Of a stretch of 36,929 nucleotides of DNA, positions 1 through 8,033 are shown piece after piece. Source of the stretch: CAYUYV01 sp050331455. GTDB lineage: Bacteria; Pseudomonadota; Alphaproteobacteria; JAJFIK01. Positions within the stretch are counted from its first letter, which is position 1. Each line of letters opens with the position of its first letter. The notes under the pieces are model-generated. The model ran no database searches and had not been told where the DNA came from. It was given only the letters and a program-made list of their open reading frames with translations. The position numbers were made by a program, and so were the translations under genes. Location of the stretch: NCBI GenBank assembly GCA_050331455.1, contig JBHJGV010000041.1:1-36929 (forward strand), read 5' to 3'.

Positions 1-1851
1 GGGCACCCCTCCTTCATCGGGCTGCCGGACTACGACTACCCGCCGCGCCCGGCCGACCCGCGGGTCGTCAACATTTCCATTCCGCTGACGGACTATGCCG
101 CCGGCCTCGATGAACCGCTGACCCGCCGTTATGCGATCCGCCATCGCCTGCAAAAGACCAATCCGGAGGCCGAGCGGTCGCCAGCGAAAAAGCCCATCAT
201 CTTCTATGTGGACCCCGGTGCGCCGGACCCTGTCCGCGATGCCTTGATCGAAGGGGCAAGCTGGTGGGCAGAGGCCTTCGAAGCTGCGGGCTTTGAGGAC
301 GGCTACCAGGTGAAGGTCCTGCCCGAAGGCGCCCATCCCCTCGATGCCCGGTACAATGTGATCAACTGGGTCCACCGCCAGACCCGTGGCTGGTCCTACG
401 GACGGCCCATCATCGATCCGCGGACGGGCGAAATCGTCAAGGCGGTCATCACGCTCGGCTCGCTGCGGGTGCGCCATGACCGGCGCATCTTCGAAGGCCT
501 GCTGGATGCCCGGCGCACGGGCACGGGAGGGCCGGACGATCCCATCGAAATCGCCCTGGCACGCCTGCGCCAATTGTCCGCCCACGAAGTGGGTCACGGC
601 CTCGGCTTCGTGCACAATATGGCGGCGAGCGCCGATGGGCGCGCTTCGGTCATGGACTATCCCGCCCCCCTGGTGGGTCTGGCGGGCGAAGGCCTCGATT
701 TCTCCAAAGCCTATGACACGGGCATCGGGGAATGGGACAAGGCCACGGTGGCTTATGTCTATCGGGAAATGCCCGAGGGTGCCGGCGGCGCCATGGCGCT
801 CAACGCAATGGCCCGGGAGGCCCGCGCCACTCACCTGTTCGTGGCCGACGCCCATGCCCGCCCCGTCAGCGGCGCCCATCCCCAGGGCAGCGTCTGGGAC
901 AACGGGGCCGATGCGGTGGCCGAACTGAAAACCGTGCTGGAAGTGCGCCGCCGGGCCTTGCGTGATTTCGGCCTCGACAACCTGCCCCAAGGCGCGCCGA
1001 TCTCCCAGCTCCGTGAAGTCCTGGTGCCGATCTATCTCTATCACCGCTATCAGATGGCTGCGGCCGCCAAGGCCATCGGCGGACTGACCTTCAGCTATGG
1101 CGTCGCCGGCGGCAATGACCGCTCCGGCACCGGGGCCGACGCCATGGCCCCCGTTCCGGCGGCACAGCAGATGGCCGCCCTCGATACCCTTCTCACCACC
1201 GTCACGCCGGATCACCTCGCCCTGCCGTCCGGGCTCGTCCCCCTGCTCCAACCGGTCAACATCAATTGGTACATGGGCCGCTACACCCGGGATGAGTTCC
1301 GCAGCGATGCCTATCCGGTCTTTGACGGGATCCAGGCGGCCACCGTGGCGGCCGGCCTAACCTTTGACGCGCTCCTCAACCGGGAACGCCTGGTCCGGAT
1401 GATGCAGTTTCACGCGCGCGAACCCGATCTGCCCGGGATCGACGCCCTTTTCAAACGGATCGCAGAGACGGTGTTCGCTCCGCTCGATGGCGACCCGCAC
1501 CGGGCGTTGCTCCAACAGGCTGTCGCGGGGCGCTATGTGCAGGGTCTGGCCGACCTCGCCGACGGCGCTCCAGCCCTGCTCGCCGCCCGCGTCCGGCGGC
1601 ACATGGAGAGCCTCAAGACGCTGATCCGGGAGCGGACCAAAACCCGGCCCGACGACCTGCGCGCCGACCTGATCGGGACCATCACCCGCCAGTTGGAGCG
1701 CCCCTTCGAGGCCCGCACCACCATGGCGCCGGCGCACCGGACCCCGCCCGGCAGCCCGATCGGCGCCTCCGGCCCCATGGTGATCGGCGCCTCCGGCCCC
1801 ATGGCCATGGTCACCTGCGACACCTGCTGGCTGTGCGAGAGCGATCTTTGA
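1..1851 (+). CDS. Zinc-dependent metalloprotease, C-terminal part (DUF5117/DUF4953-like), 5' end outside the window
   Basis: The frame is open from the first base to TGA at 1849-1851, so this is a partial gene with about 616 codons visible. It carries a zincin motif, HEVGHGLGFVHN, at about 589-624; the two His and the Glu are the expected zinc ligands and catalytic base, and the extended HExxHxxGxxHN form is typical of the large exported metalloproteases with DUF5117/DUF4953 domains. The segment before it (YNVINWVHR, then GWSYGRPIIDPRTGEI) also fits that family. Such proteins are usually 800-900 residues with a signal peptide, so the missing part should be the N-terminal third. A GTG at 208 is internal and not a likely start. 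Near the C-terminus an 8-residue unit, IGASGPM plus V or A, is repeated because of a 24-bp duplication. The natural substrate is unknown. The family assignment is from motif memory and is fairly secure. Confidence 0.85.
   Translation, partial: GHPSFIGLPDYDYPPRPADPRVVNISIPLTDYAAGLDEPLTRRYAIRHRLQKTNPEAERSPAKKPIIFYVDPGAPDPVRDALIEGASWWAEAFEAAGFEDGYQVKVLPEGAHPLDARYNVINWVHRQTRGWSYGRPIIDPRTGEIVKAVITLGSLRVRHDRRIFEGLLDARRTGTGGPDDPIEIALARLRQLSAHEVGHGLGFVHNMAASADGRASVMDYPAPLVGLAGEGLDFSKAYDTGIGEWDKATVAYVYREMPEGAGGAMALNAMAREARATHLFVADAHARPVSGAHPQGSVWDNGADAVAELKTVLEVRRRALRDFGLDNLPQGAPISQLREVLVPIYLYHRYQMAAAAKAIGGLTFSYGVAGGNDRSGTGADAMAPVPAAQQMAALDTLLTTVTPDHLALPSGLVPLLQPVNINWYMGRYTRDEFRSDAYPVFDGIQAATVAAGLTFDALLNRERLVRMMQFHAREPDLPGIDALFKRIAETVFAPLDGDPHRALLQQAVAGRYVQGLADLADGAPALLAARVRRHMESLKTLIRERTKTRPDDLRADLIGTITRQLERPFEARTTMAPAHRTPPGSPIGASGPMVIGASGPMAMVTCDTCWLCESDL
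1758..1804 (+). repeat. 24-bp tandem duplication inside the metalloprotease C-terminus
   Basis: A 23-bp sequence starting GATCGGCGCCTCC occurs at 1758-1780 and again at 1782-1804, giving a 24-bp period that keeps the reading frame. It encodes IGASGPMV followed by IGASGPMA. The identity of the two copies suggests a recent in-frame slippage duplication in the C-terminal tail. Confidence 0.9.
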
Positions 1852-1887
1852 GCGGACGCGCCCCGGCGCATAATGGGAGGGCAAGCC

Positions 1888-3438
1888 ATGGCCTGGAACG
1901 ACGCCCTTGAGGATCTGGCCCAGCGGCGCCAAGCGGCGCGGGCGCAAGGGGGCGCCGAGGCCGTCGCCGCCCACCACGCCAAAGGACGCCTCACCGTCCG
2001 GGAGCGGATCGACACCCTGGTCGATCCGGGCCGCTTTTTCGAGCATGGTCGCATCGCCGGCGAAGCCTCCCATGACGAGACCGGCACGCTCACCGGCTTT
2101 ACCCCGGCCAATTACGTGGTCGGCATCGGCGAAGTGGACGGGCGCCCCGTTGTCATCGGCGGCGAGGACTTCACCCTGAAGGGCGGCTCGCCCAATGCCG
2201 CCGGTCTGCGCAAAAGCGTCTATTCCGAAAGCCTTGCGCTCCAGGCCCGCCTGCCGCTGGTGCGCCTGCTTGAAGGCGGCGGCGGATCCGTGCGCGGATC
2301 GGGCGGCGGCAAGCGCCCCGCCGGCGAGCCCGTGTTCGCCGCGCCGCGTTTCGCCTCCATCGCCCAGGTTTTCCAGCAGGTACCCGTGGCCTCGGCGGCC
2401 CTCGGCCCCGTGGCCGGGTTCCCCGCAGCGCGGCTCGCCGCGTCCCATTTTTCCGTCATGACCGAGAGCGCCAGCATCATGGTCGCCGGCCCGGCCGTCG
2501 TGGAGCGGGCCCTGGGGGATCGTCTGACCAAGGAAGACCTGGGCGGGGCCGCGGTGCATGCCCGCTCCGGCGTGGTCGATGCGGTCGCTCCGGACGAACC
2601 GGCCGCCCTCGATCTTGTCCGGCGGTTCCTGTCCTATCTGCCGTCCAATGTCTGGGAGCACCCGCCCGTTCAAGAAACGGACGACCCCACGGATCGCATC
2701 GACGAGGCGTTGCGCGCCATCGTGCCGGAGGACCGGCGGCGGGCCTTCGACATCCGCAAGATCGCCCGCTCCATTTTCGATCGGGACAGCTTGTTCGAGA
2801 TGGGCAAGGCCCATGGCCGGGGCATCGTGACCATGCTGGCCCGTCTCGGCGGGCGTCCCGTGGGCGTGCTCGGCAATGACTGCCGCCATTTCGCCGGCGC
2901 CATGACCGCGGACGGCGCGCAAAAATGCCGGCGCTTTATCGATCTGTGCAATCAATTCTCCCTGCCGGTCATCAGCCTGGTCGACGAGCCGGGCTTTATG
3001 ATCGGCCCGGAGGCGGAGCGCCTCGCCACAATCCGTCACGGCACGGCGGCGGTGGTGGCCACGGTGGGTTCCAGGGTGCCCTGGGCAAGCGTGGTGATCC
3101 GGAAGGCCTTCGGTGTCGCGGCGGCCGCCCATTTCGGGCCCCAAGCCTATGTGCTGGCCTGGCCCTCCGCGGAAATGGGCGCCTTACCCCTCGAAGGCGG
3201 CGTCGCCATCGCCTTCGGCCGGGAGATCGCGGCGGCGGAGGATCCCGAAGCCCGGCGCCAGGAGCTCGAGGCTGCGTTGGCACAGGGCTTGAGTCCGTTT
3301 CCGCGGGCCGAAACCTTCTCCCTCCATGAGGTCATCGATCCGGCCGAAACCCGGCCCATGCTGGCCGCATGGCTCGGCTGGGCCGCCCGCCCCACCCCTC
3401 GGGCATCGGGGCCCTATTGCCCGGGGCCACGCCCCTGA
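1888..3438 (+). CDS. Acyl-CoA carboxylase carboxyltransferase (beta) subunit, PccB/MccB-like
   Basis: This protein transfers the carboxyl group from carboxybiotin to an acyl-CoA in the cytoplasm. It has the two crotonase-like halves of the carboxyltransferase family. The N-terminal half contains GGEDFTLKGGSPN and the glycine-rich LLEGGGGSVRGSGGG. The C-terminal half contains GVLGNDCRHFAGAMTADGA, SLVDEPGFMIG and VIRKAFGVAAAAHFG. The length (516 aa) matches propionyl- or methylcrotonyl-CoA carboxylase beta subunits. ATG at 1888 was chosen over the in-frame ATG at 1873 because GGGAGG (1875-1880) lies at ribosome-binding distance from 1888. The gene starts 36 bp after the metalloprotease. No biotin carboxylase or biotin carrier gene is in the window, so the acyl-CoA substrate cannot be assigned from context; it may pair with an alpha subunit encoded elsewhere. 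Confidence 0.88.
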   Translation: MAWNDALEDLAQRRQAARAQGGAEAVAAHHAKGRLTVRERIDTLVDPGRFFEHGRIAGEASHDETGTLTGFTPANYVVGIGEVDGRPVVIGGEDFTLKGGSPNAAGLRKSVYSESLALQARLPLVRLLEGGGGSVRGSGGGKRPAGEPVFAAPRFASIAQVFQQVPVASAALGPVAGFPAARLAASHFSVMTESASIMVAGPAVVERALGDRLTKEDLGGAAVHARSGVVDAVAPDEPAALDLVRRFLSYLPSNVWEHPPVQETDDPTDRIDEALRAIVPEDRRRAFDIRKIARSIFDRDSLFEMGKAHGRGIVTMLARLGGRPVGVLGNDCRHFAGAMTADGAQKCRRFIDLCNQFSLPVISLVDEPGFMIGPEAERLATIRHGTAAVVATVGSRVPWASVVIRKAFGVAAAAHFGPQAYVLAWPSAEMGALPLEGGVAIAFGREIAAAEDPEARRQELEAALAQGLSPFPRAETFSLHEVIDPAETRPMLAAWLGWAARPTPRASGPYCPGPRP

Positions 3439-3493
3439 TTGATGCATTTCAGCCACGCATGAATGGACCGCGCGTTGGGGGAGCGGTACACTT

Positions 3494-3507
3494 TTGACAA
3501 AATTGTC
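3494..3507. promoter_or_regulatory. Possible -35 element with short inverted repeat upstream of the YbjN-like gene
   Basis: TTGACA at 3494-3499 is a perfect -35 hexamer and overlaps the inverted repeat GACAA-AA-TTGTC (3496-3507). No convincing -10 hexamer follows at 16-18 bp. The position, 63 bp before the start codon, suits a promoter or operator, but the evidence is weak. Confidence 0.25.
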
Positions 3508-3569
3508 GTCCCTGGTCGTGCCGTGTCTTTGGGACAGCGTCTTGGACGACACCGCATTGGGGAGTGACC

Positions 3570-4265
3570 ATGGCAACCGACACAATCCGGAAAACCAATG
3601 GGTGGATGGGCCGCGGCCTCGCGACGGTCCTCGCGCTCATGACCGCCGCCGGCGGGATCAGTGTGGTCCCGGCGGCCGCCGAACAGGCGGCGAAAAAGAA
3701 GGTCATCGAAAAGTTCACCCCCGCCATGGTGGGCGAAACGCTCCAGAGTTACGGGCTGTCCTTTGAAACCCAGCGCGACCGCTCCGGCGACCCGCTGCTG
3801 ATCGTCAAGCCGGGCCCTTTGGTTCACGACCAGGGCATGGCGGTGATCTTCTATGGCTGCGACGGGGCCGACGCCTGCGATACCTTCTCGCTTTACACGT
3901 TCTTCAAGACCGACAAACCGCTGGAGGCGGAGAAATACCATATCTGGAACGATATCTTCCGCATCCGGACATGGACCAAGGCATTCCAGGACAGCGACGG
4001 CGACACATGCCTTGTACTGAACGTCAATGCCGTCGGCGGTGTCGGCCGCCCCTCGCTGGAGTTTCTGTTCAGCGTATTCCTGACAGAGGTCAATGCCTTC
4101 CGCGACGCGATCCAAGGCAAGAAAACCGCGACGAAGACGGACGGATCGGTGCCAAGCAAATGGGTCGCCGCGTTCGACAAGAGTCTGGAAGGACTGGGTG
4201 CAGCCCCGGGCACCGGAGGCGGGCTCGTCGACAAGGGCGACATCAAAGGCAAGCTCGGCCAGTAA
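3570..4265 (+). CDS. Exported YbjN-domain protein
   Basis: The 231-aa product begins with a Sec-type signal peptide: basic residues, then a hydrophobic stretch near residues 15-35 and an AAA cleavage region before EQAAKK. The mature part resembles the YbjN / type III secretion chaperone-like fold. It has a short amphipathic start (MVGETLQSYGLSFE), a strand pair that includes PLLIVK, a hydrophobic strand with two Cys (FYGCDGADACDTF), then an acidic helix (AEKYHIWNDIFRIRTW) and a C-terminal helix (LFSVFLTEVNAFRDAI). YbjN proteins are small and poorly characterised; exported forms are common in alphaproteobacteria and their function is unknown. The C-terminal 50 residues are low-complexity and Gly/Lys-rich. 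ATG 3570 is preferred over GTG 3564 because GGGGAG (3558-3563) is correctly spaced for the ATG. Confidence 0.7.
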   Translation: MATDTIRKTNGWMGRGLATVLALMTAAGGISVVPAAAEQAAKKKVIEKFTPAMVGETLQSYGLSFETQRDRSGDPLLIVKPGPLVHDQGMAVIFYGCDGADACDTFSLYTFFKTDKPLEAEKYHIWNDIFRIRTWTKAFQDSDGDTCLVLNVNAVGGVGRPSLEFLFSVFLTEVNAFRDAIQGKKTATKTDGSVPSKWVAAFDKSLEGLGAAPGTGGGLVDKGDIKGKLGQ

Positions 4266-4312
4266 ACGCGCGCCATCAGGGCTCGGTGGAGATGGTATAC
4301 CCCCTTCGCCGG

Positions 4313-4346
4313 GCCTGACGCCGCGTTGACTCCGGCGACATCAGGC
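4313..4346 (+). terminator. Candidate hairpin terminator after the YbjN-like gene
   Basis: GCCTGA (4313-4318) plus CGCCG (4319-4323) can pair with CGGCG (4333-4337) and TCAGGC (4341-4346). This gives an 11-bp stem with a 3-nt bulge and a 9-nt loop. No T-run follows, so intrinsic termination is uncertain. The rest of 4266-4493, between the convergent YbjN-like and MarR genes, holds nothing recognisable. Confidence 0.35.
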
Positions 4347-4493
4347 TTCGCACCAAAAAGAACGCCCTAGGGGTCTTGATCATGCCAAACGCGATGCCAA
4401 GGACATGGCCACCCCGAAAACCCATGATCCGTCCTCCCCCGGTTGGCATGCCCCACGGGAGGAGCGGATCACGGACGAACCGTCTCGTCGACC

Positions 4494-4991
4494 TTATCGC
4501 CGACGGGCCACAGCCCTGCTGCGGCGCGCGGGTGCCGGTTCGTCCTCAAGGTCAAAAGACGACTGTTCGAGGAACCGGAACACGGCCGGCCGATCGATCT
4601 CGGGGATTTCCCCTTCGATACGATCATTAAACGTGTTCAGAACATTGATGGCCTTCTTGCGCGCAGCGCGTCCGGTCGCCGTGAGCATCAGACGTTGAAC
4701 CCGGGCGTCCTTGGCATCGTGGAGGCGTCGGACGAGGTCGCGGTCTTCCATACGGCGGACCAGACCCGTCACCGCCGGTTGGCCGATGTCGAGTGCCTCG
4801 GCGAGGGTGCGCATCGCGACCTGTTTGTATTCGCCGATCACGATCAGACCACCGGCCTGGGCCACGCTGATCCCCACATCCCTGCGCAACCGGCGTTCGA
4901 GTTCCCGAACGATCCGCTGCCGGGCCCGGTCCGCAAGCCAAACCAGACGCGCACCGGGATGGATTTCAGCCAGGCTGGTCTCATCGATCAT
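4494..4991 (-). CDS. MarR-family transcriptional regulator
   Basis: A 165-aa winged-helix regulator. The core reads TLAEALDIGQPAVTGLVRRMEDRDLVRR (in two parts: recognition helix AVTGLVRRMEDRDLV and preceding helix TLAEALDI), followed by a wing with DAKDARVQ and LTATGRAA, the classic MarR signature. The long N- and C-terminal helices would form the dimer interface. ATG at 4991 was chosen because AAGGAG lies upstream and family similarity begins there; the frame is open farther upstream, but that part runs antisense to the glutaredoxin gene. The gene diverges from grxD (start 5244) across a spacer containing a tandem repeat, so it may regulate itself and the glutaredoxin. The effector is unknown. 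The Arg-rich C-terminal tail (about 12 residues) is unusual. Confidence 0.88.
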   Translation of the reverse strand: MIDETSLAEIHPGARLVWLADRARQRIVRELERRLRRDVGISVAQAGGLIVIGEYKQVAMRTLAEALDIGQPAVTGLVRRMEDRDLVRRLHDAKDARVQRLMLTATGRAARKKAINVLNTFNDRIEGEIPEIDRPAVFRFLEQSSFDLEDEPAPARRSRAVARRR

Positions 4992-5156
4992 TTGGAAATG
5001 GTCTCCTTTTCCGCTTCTACCCAATACCCACACCGCCGACTCAACATTGTTCCGCACCCGTCCCGAACAAGACGTTTCGACTGCCCATTGTCCAGGACCG
5101 TGCATGCCCGACGCTTGAAACTCTTGATCGCCAGTCGCAACCCGCTTACGTCCATA

Positions 5157-5198
5157 GGGGCAATGGTTTTGCCGAAAGGGGCAATGGTTTTGCCGAAA
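5157..5198. repeat. Perfect 21-bp tandem repeat in the MarR/grxD divergent promoter region
   Basis: A 21-bp unit starting GGGGCAATGG occurs at 5157-5177 and, identically, at 5178-5198. Each unit contains the inverted repeat GGCAA-N5-TTGCC, so there are two palindromes spaced by exactly two helical turns, 46 bp before the grxD start codon. This is an attractive tandem operator, for example for the divergent MarR protein, but a simple duplication cannot be excluded. I see nothing else recognisable in 4992-5243. Confidence 0.85.
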
Positions 5199-5243
5199 CG
5201 AGTGATGCGTCGGGCATCGCGGGCATATGAAGGAGCGACGATC

Positions 5244-5585
5244 ATGGCTGAAGTAGATACGAGCACATTCATCGCCCAGGAGGTCAAGGATCACGATGTC
5301 GTGCTCTTCATGAAGGGTACACCGCAATTTCCCCAATGCGGCTTTTCGTCGACCGTCGTTCAGATCCTCAATTATCTTGGTGTGGACTATACGGCACACA
5401 ATGTTCTGGCCGACGACGGTTTGCGCCAGGGCGTCAAGGACTTCAGCAATTGGCCGACCATCCCCCAGCTTTATGTGAAGGGCGAGTTCGCCGGAGGCTG
5501 CGACATTCTGCGCGAGATGTTCGAGGCCGGTGAGCTTCGGGATTTCATGCAGCAACGCGGCGTGACCGTAACGGAGAAAGCGTAA
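5244..5585 (+). CDS. grxD: Monothiol glutaredoxin, Grx4/GrxD type
   Basis: A 113-aa cytoplasmic monothiol glutaredoxin that binds a [2Fe-2S] cluster with glutathione and takes part in iron-sulfur trafficking. The CGFS active site is at residues 32-35 in PQCGFSS, with the conserved Lys24 in FMKGTPQFPQ. The glutathione-binding segment WPTIPQLYVKGEFAGGCDI follows, and the C-terminal helix contains GELRDFM. The length is normal for the single-domain class. ATG 5244 has AAGGAG at 5230-5235 at good distance. The gene faces folC, with only 13 bp between the stop codons. In alphaproteobacteria grxD often lies near bolA and purL, which are not seen here. The tandem repeat upstream suggests dedicated regulation. 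Confidence 0.95.
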   Translation: MAEVDTSTFIAQEVKDHDVVLFMKGTPQFPQCGFSSTVVQILNYLGVDYTAHNVLADDGLRQGVKDFSNWPTIPQLYVKGEFAGGCDILREMFEAGELRDFMQQRGVTVTEKA

Positions 5586-5595
5586 GCCGGACCGC

Positions 5596-5611
5596 GGATC
5601 ATCCGTGATCC
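5596..5611. terminator. Small hairpin at the grxD/folC convergent junction
   Basis: GGATCA (5596-5601) pairs with TGATCC (5606-5611) around a 4-nt loop. The stem overlaps the folC stop codon and lies 10 bp beyond the grxD stop. There is no T-run, so it is only a possible bidirectional terminator. Confidence 0.3.
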
Positions 5612-6963
5612 TGAAGAACGGCGCCGGCCAGATAGAGCGATCCACAGACCAGGATCCTCGGCGTCTTCGCCTGATCGGCCAGAGCGTGGGTGAGGCTCTG
5701 GCCGACAGCCTCCTCGACCGAGCCCGCCACACTCGCTCCCATGCCCGCGGCCCGCGCCGCCGCGGCGAGTTCATCCGGGGGCCAACCCGGTGACGTCCCG
5801 GGCAGCGGGACCGCCACGATATGGGCGGCCAGCCCTACGAAATGGGCGAAAAACGCCGGGGCGTCCTTGTTTTTCATCATCGCACAAATCAAAAACAGGG
5901 GCCGCGGCACCCGTTGATCGAGATCGGCCATGACCTGGGCCACAGCGGCGGCGGCATGGGCATTGTGCCCGCCATCGAGCCAAAGATCGGCCCCATCCTT
6001 CGGATCGGCGGCCGCCCCCTGGAGCCGGCGCACAAGCGGGCCCCGCGTCAGCCGTTGCAGCCGGGCCGGCCAGAACACGGCCCTCAAGCCCCCCTCGATC
6101 CCGTTCACGGAGACCGGCAGCGCCGTTTGATGGCGCAGGGCAGCAATAGCGACGCCCGCATTCTCGATCTGATGCCGCCCCTCGAGCCGCGGCAAGGGCA
6201 GGTCCAGGAGGCCGCCCCCATCCTCATAGACGAGGCGGCCGTTCTCTTCCCGGCTCATGAAGTCCTGCCCGAAAATCCGCAAGGGCGCACCGACCTGCGC
6301 CCCATAGGCTTCGATCACCGCGCGGGCCTCGTCATGCTGGCGCGCAACGAAACCGGGTGCGCCCGGCTTCAAGATCCCCGCCTTTTCTCCGGCGATGAGA
6401 CTTAAGGTTTCGCCCAGATATTCCCGGTGGTCCAAATCGACGGGCATGATCAGGCTCGCTGCGGGCCGATCGATCACATTCGTGGCGTCGAGCCGTCCGC
6501 CGAGCCCCACTTCGAGAAGCACCGCATCGGCCGGATGGCGGGCAAAAGCCAGAAAGGCCGCAGCCGTCGTGATCTCAAAATGGGTGATCTCGGCGCCGTT
6601 ATTCACCCGCTCGCAGGTCTCCAGCACATCGCACAAAGCGTCCTCGCCGATGGGCAGGCCATTGAGAACGATCCGTTCGTGGAAGGACACCAGATGGGGC
6701 GAAGTATAGCAGTGGACGGAATATCCATCCGCCTCCAGCATGGCCTTGAGGAAGGCGACCGTTGACCCCTTGCCGTTCGTGCCCGCCACATGGAGCACCG
6801 GCGCCAGAGCCTTATGGGGCGCGCCAAGGGCGTCGAGCAGTCGCTCGATACGGCCGAGATGGAGATCAATATAACGCGGATGGAGGCTCATGAGGCGGCT
6901 GAGCAGCGCCTCGCTCTTGCGCGGCCCCACCGCGTCACCGGGAACCACAGGACTGAGCGCCAT
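5599..6963 (-). CDS. folC: Bifunctional folylpolyglutamate synthase / dihydrofolate synthase
   Basis: This enzyme adds glutamate to dihydropteroate and then to folates, using ATP, in the cytoplasm. The 454-aa protein has the Mur-ligase-type P-loop GTNGKGST at residues 61-68 (within VLHVAGTNGKGST), the segment HLVSFHERIVLNG, the GLGGRLDATNVI motif and the C-terminal WLDGGHNAHAA motif. The length is typical. The start ATG at 6963 shares one base with the accD stop (TGATG), indicating translational coupling; Met25 (MSLHPRYIDLHL) is the point where homologues usually align and is a second possible start. It is the last gene of the pyrF-trp-acc-fol operon, and accD-folC adjacency is conserved in alphaproteobacteria. 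Confidence 0.95.
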   Translation of the reverse strand: MALSPVVPGDAVGPRKSEALLSRLMSLHPRYIDLHLGRIERLLDALGAPHKALAPVLHVAGTNGKGSTVAFLKAMLEADGYSVHCYTSPHLVSFHERIVLNGLPIGEDALCDVLETCERVNNGAEITHFEITTAAAFLAFARHPADAVLLEVGLGGRLDATNVIDRPAASLIMPVDLDHREYLGETLSLIAGEKAGILKPGAPGFVARQHDEARAVIEAYGAQVGAPLRIFGQDFMSREENGRLVYEDGGGLLDLPLPRLEGRHQIENAGVAIAALRHQTALPVSVNGIEGGLRAVFWPARLQRLTRGPLVRRLQGAAADPKDGADLWLDGGHNAHAAAAVAQVMADLDQRVPRPLFLICAMMKNKDAPAFFAHFVGLAAHIVAVPLPGTSPGWPPDELAAAARAAGMGASVAGSVEEAVGQSLTHALADQAKTPRILVCGSLYLAGAVLQDHG

Positions 6964-7952
6964 CAGGCGGACCCGCCGTCCCTGATCCCGGGTTCTGAAA
7001 GGCCCACCGGCTCGGCCTCCACAGCGTCCGGAATCGGCGGCGCCGGAAGGGCGCTTTCCTCCGTCACCGGCAGAAGCGGCGGCTCATCGCCCCCCCGATG
7101 CCGCCGCGGCACCATCAGCAGATCGATCACCCTGGCAAGCGCGCCCTTCAGGTCATGGCGATGGACGACAAGGTCCACCATGCCGTGGTCGAGGAGATAT
7201 TCCGCCCGTTGAAACCCTTCCGGCAGCCGCTCCCGGATCGTCTGCTCGATCACGCGCGGCCCTGTGAAGCCGACCAGAGCGCCCGGTTCGGCAATGTGAA
7301 CATCTCCCAGCATGGCGTAGGAGGCCGTGACGCCGCCCGTGGTGGGATCGGTCAGGACCACGATATAGGGCAGGCCGGCTTCCCGGATCATCTGGACGCC
7401 AATGGTGGTGCGGGGCATCTGCATGAGCGACAGGATGCCTTCCTGCATACGCGCGCCCCCTGAGGCCACCACCATGATGAACGGCGCAGCCAACTCGACC
7501 GCGCGGGTCGCTGCTGCGAGAAAGGCCTCACCTGCCCCCATGCCAAGGGATCCGCCCATGAACCCGAAATCCTGCACGACGACCACGGAGCGATGGCTGC
7601 CGATGGCGCCCACGGCCATGACCATGGCGTCCTTCCGGCCGGTCTTGGTGCGGGCCTCTTTGAGACGATCCGTATAGCGCTTTTCATCCCGAAAGGTCAG
7701 GGGATCGCTGGCGACATCGGGCTCGGGAAGCTGTTCCCACACCCCGTCGTCGAACAACAACTCCAGGCGCTCCTTCGGACCGATGCGCATGTGGAAATCG
7801 CAACTGGTACAGACATTGTGGTTTGCGATGAGGTCCCGGTAGAAAATCATGTCGCCGCAATTGGGGCATTTGCGCCAGAGATTTTCCGCCGTGTCCCGCT
7901 TGTTGAACCAACTGTTGATCTTTGGCGGGACCATATTGGTGATCCAGTTCAT
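6963..7952 (-). CDS. accD: Acetyl-CoA carboxylase carboxyltransferase subunit beta
   Basis: The beta subunit of the carboxyltransferase of acetyl-CoA carboxylase, which makes malonyl-CoA for fatty acid synthesis together with AccA. The 329-aa protein carries the N-terminal zinc ribbon with Cys29, Cys32, Cys48 and Cys51 (KCPNCGDM and VCTSCDF). The crotonase-fold core follows, with QDFGFMGGSLGMGAGEA, ASGGARMQEG, LTDPTTGGVTASYA and FTGPRVIEQTI. A Pro/Glu-rich tail of about 40 residues follows the core, as in many alphaproteobacterial AccD proteins. GAGAGG lies 10 nt before ATG 7952. The gene is 81 bp downstream of trpA, with no obvious terminator between them, and overlaps folC by one base. AccA is not in the window. 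Confidence 0.97.
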   Translation of the reverse strand: MNWITNMVPPKINSWFNKRDTAENLWRKCPNCGDMIFYRDLIANHNVCTSCDFHMRIGPKERLELLFDDGVWEQLPEPDVASDPLTFRDEKRYTDRLKEARTKTGRKDAMVMAVGAIGSHRSVVVVQDFGFMGGSLGMGAGEAFLAAATRAVELAAPFIMVVASGGARMQEGILSLMQMPRTTIGVQMIREAGLPYIVVLTDPTTGGVTASYAMLGDVHIAEPGALVGFTGPRVIEQTIRERLPEGFQRAEYLLDHGMVDLVVHRHDLKGALARVIDLLMVPRRHRGGDEPPLLPVTEESALPAPPIPDAVEAEPVGLSEPGIRDGGSA

Positions 7953-8033
7953 CTCACCGTCACCTCTCCTGACATCTGCACTTTGCGGTTTCGATCCCCC
8001 TTCGCCATTTTTTGTTGGGCGCCGTCCGCCTGT

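Noticed and set aside
5110..5145. CTTGAAA at 5114 as an RpoH promoter for grxD
   Set aside because: No CCCCAT-like -10 follows at the correct distance.
4992..5774. N-terminal extension of the MarR gene through the glutaredoxin region
   Set aside because: The extension is antisense to grxD and contains the translated tandem repeat; similarity and a ribosome-binding site place the start at 4991.
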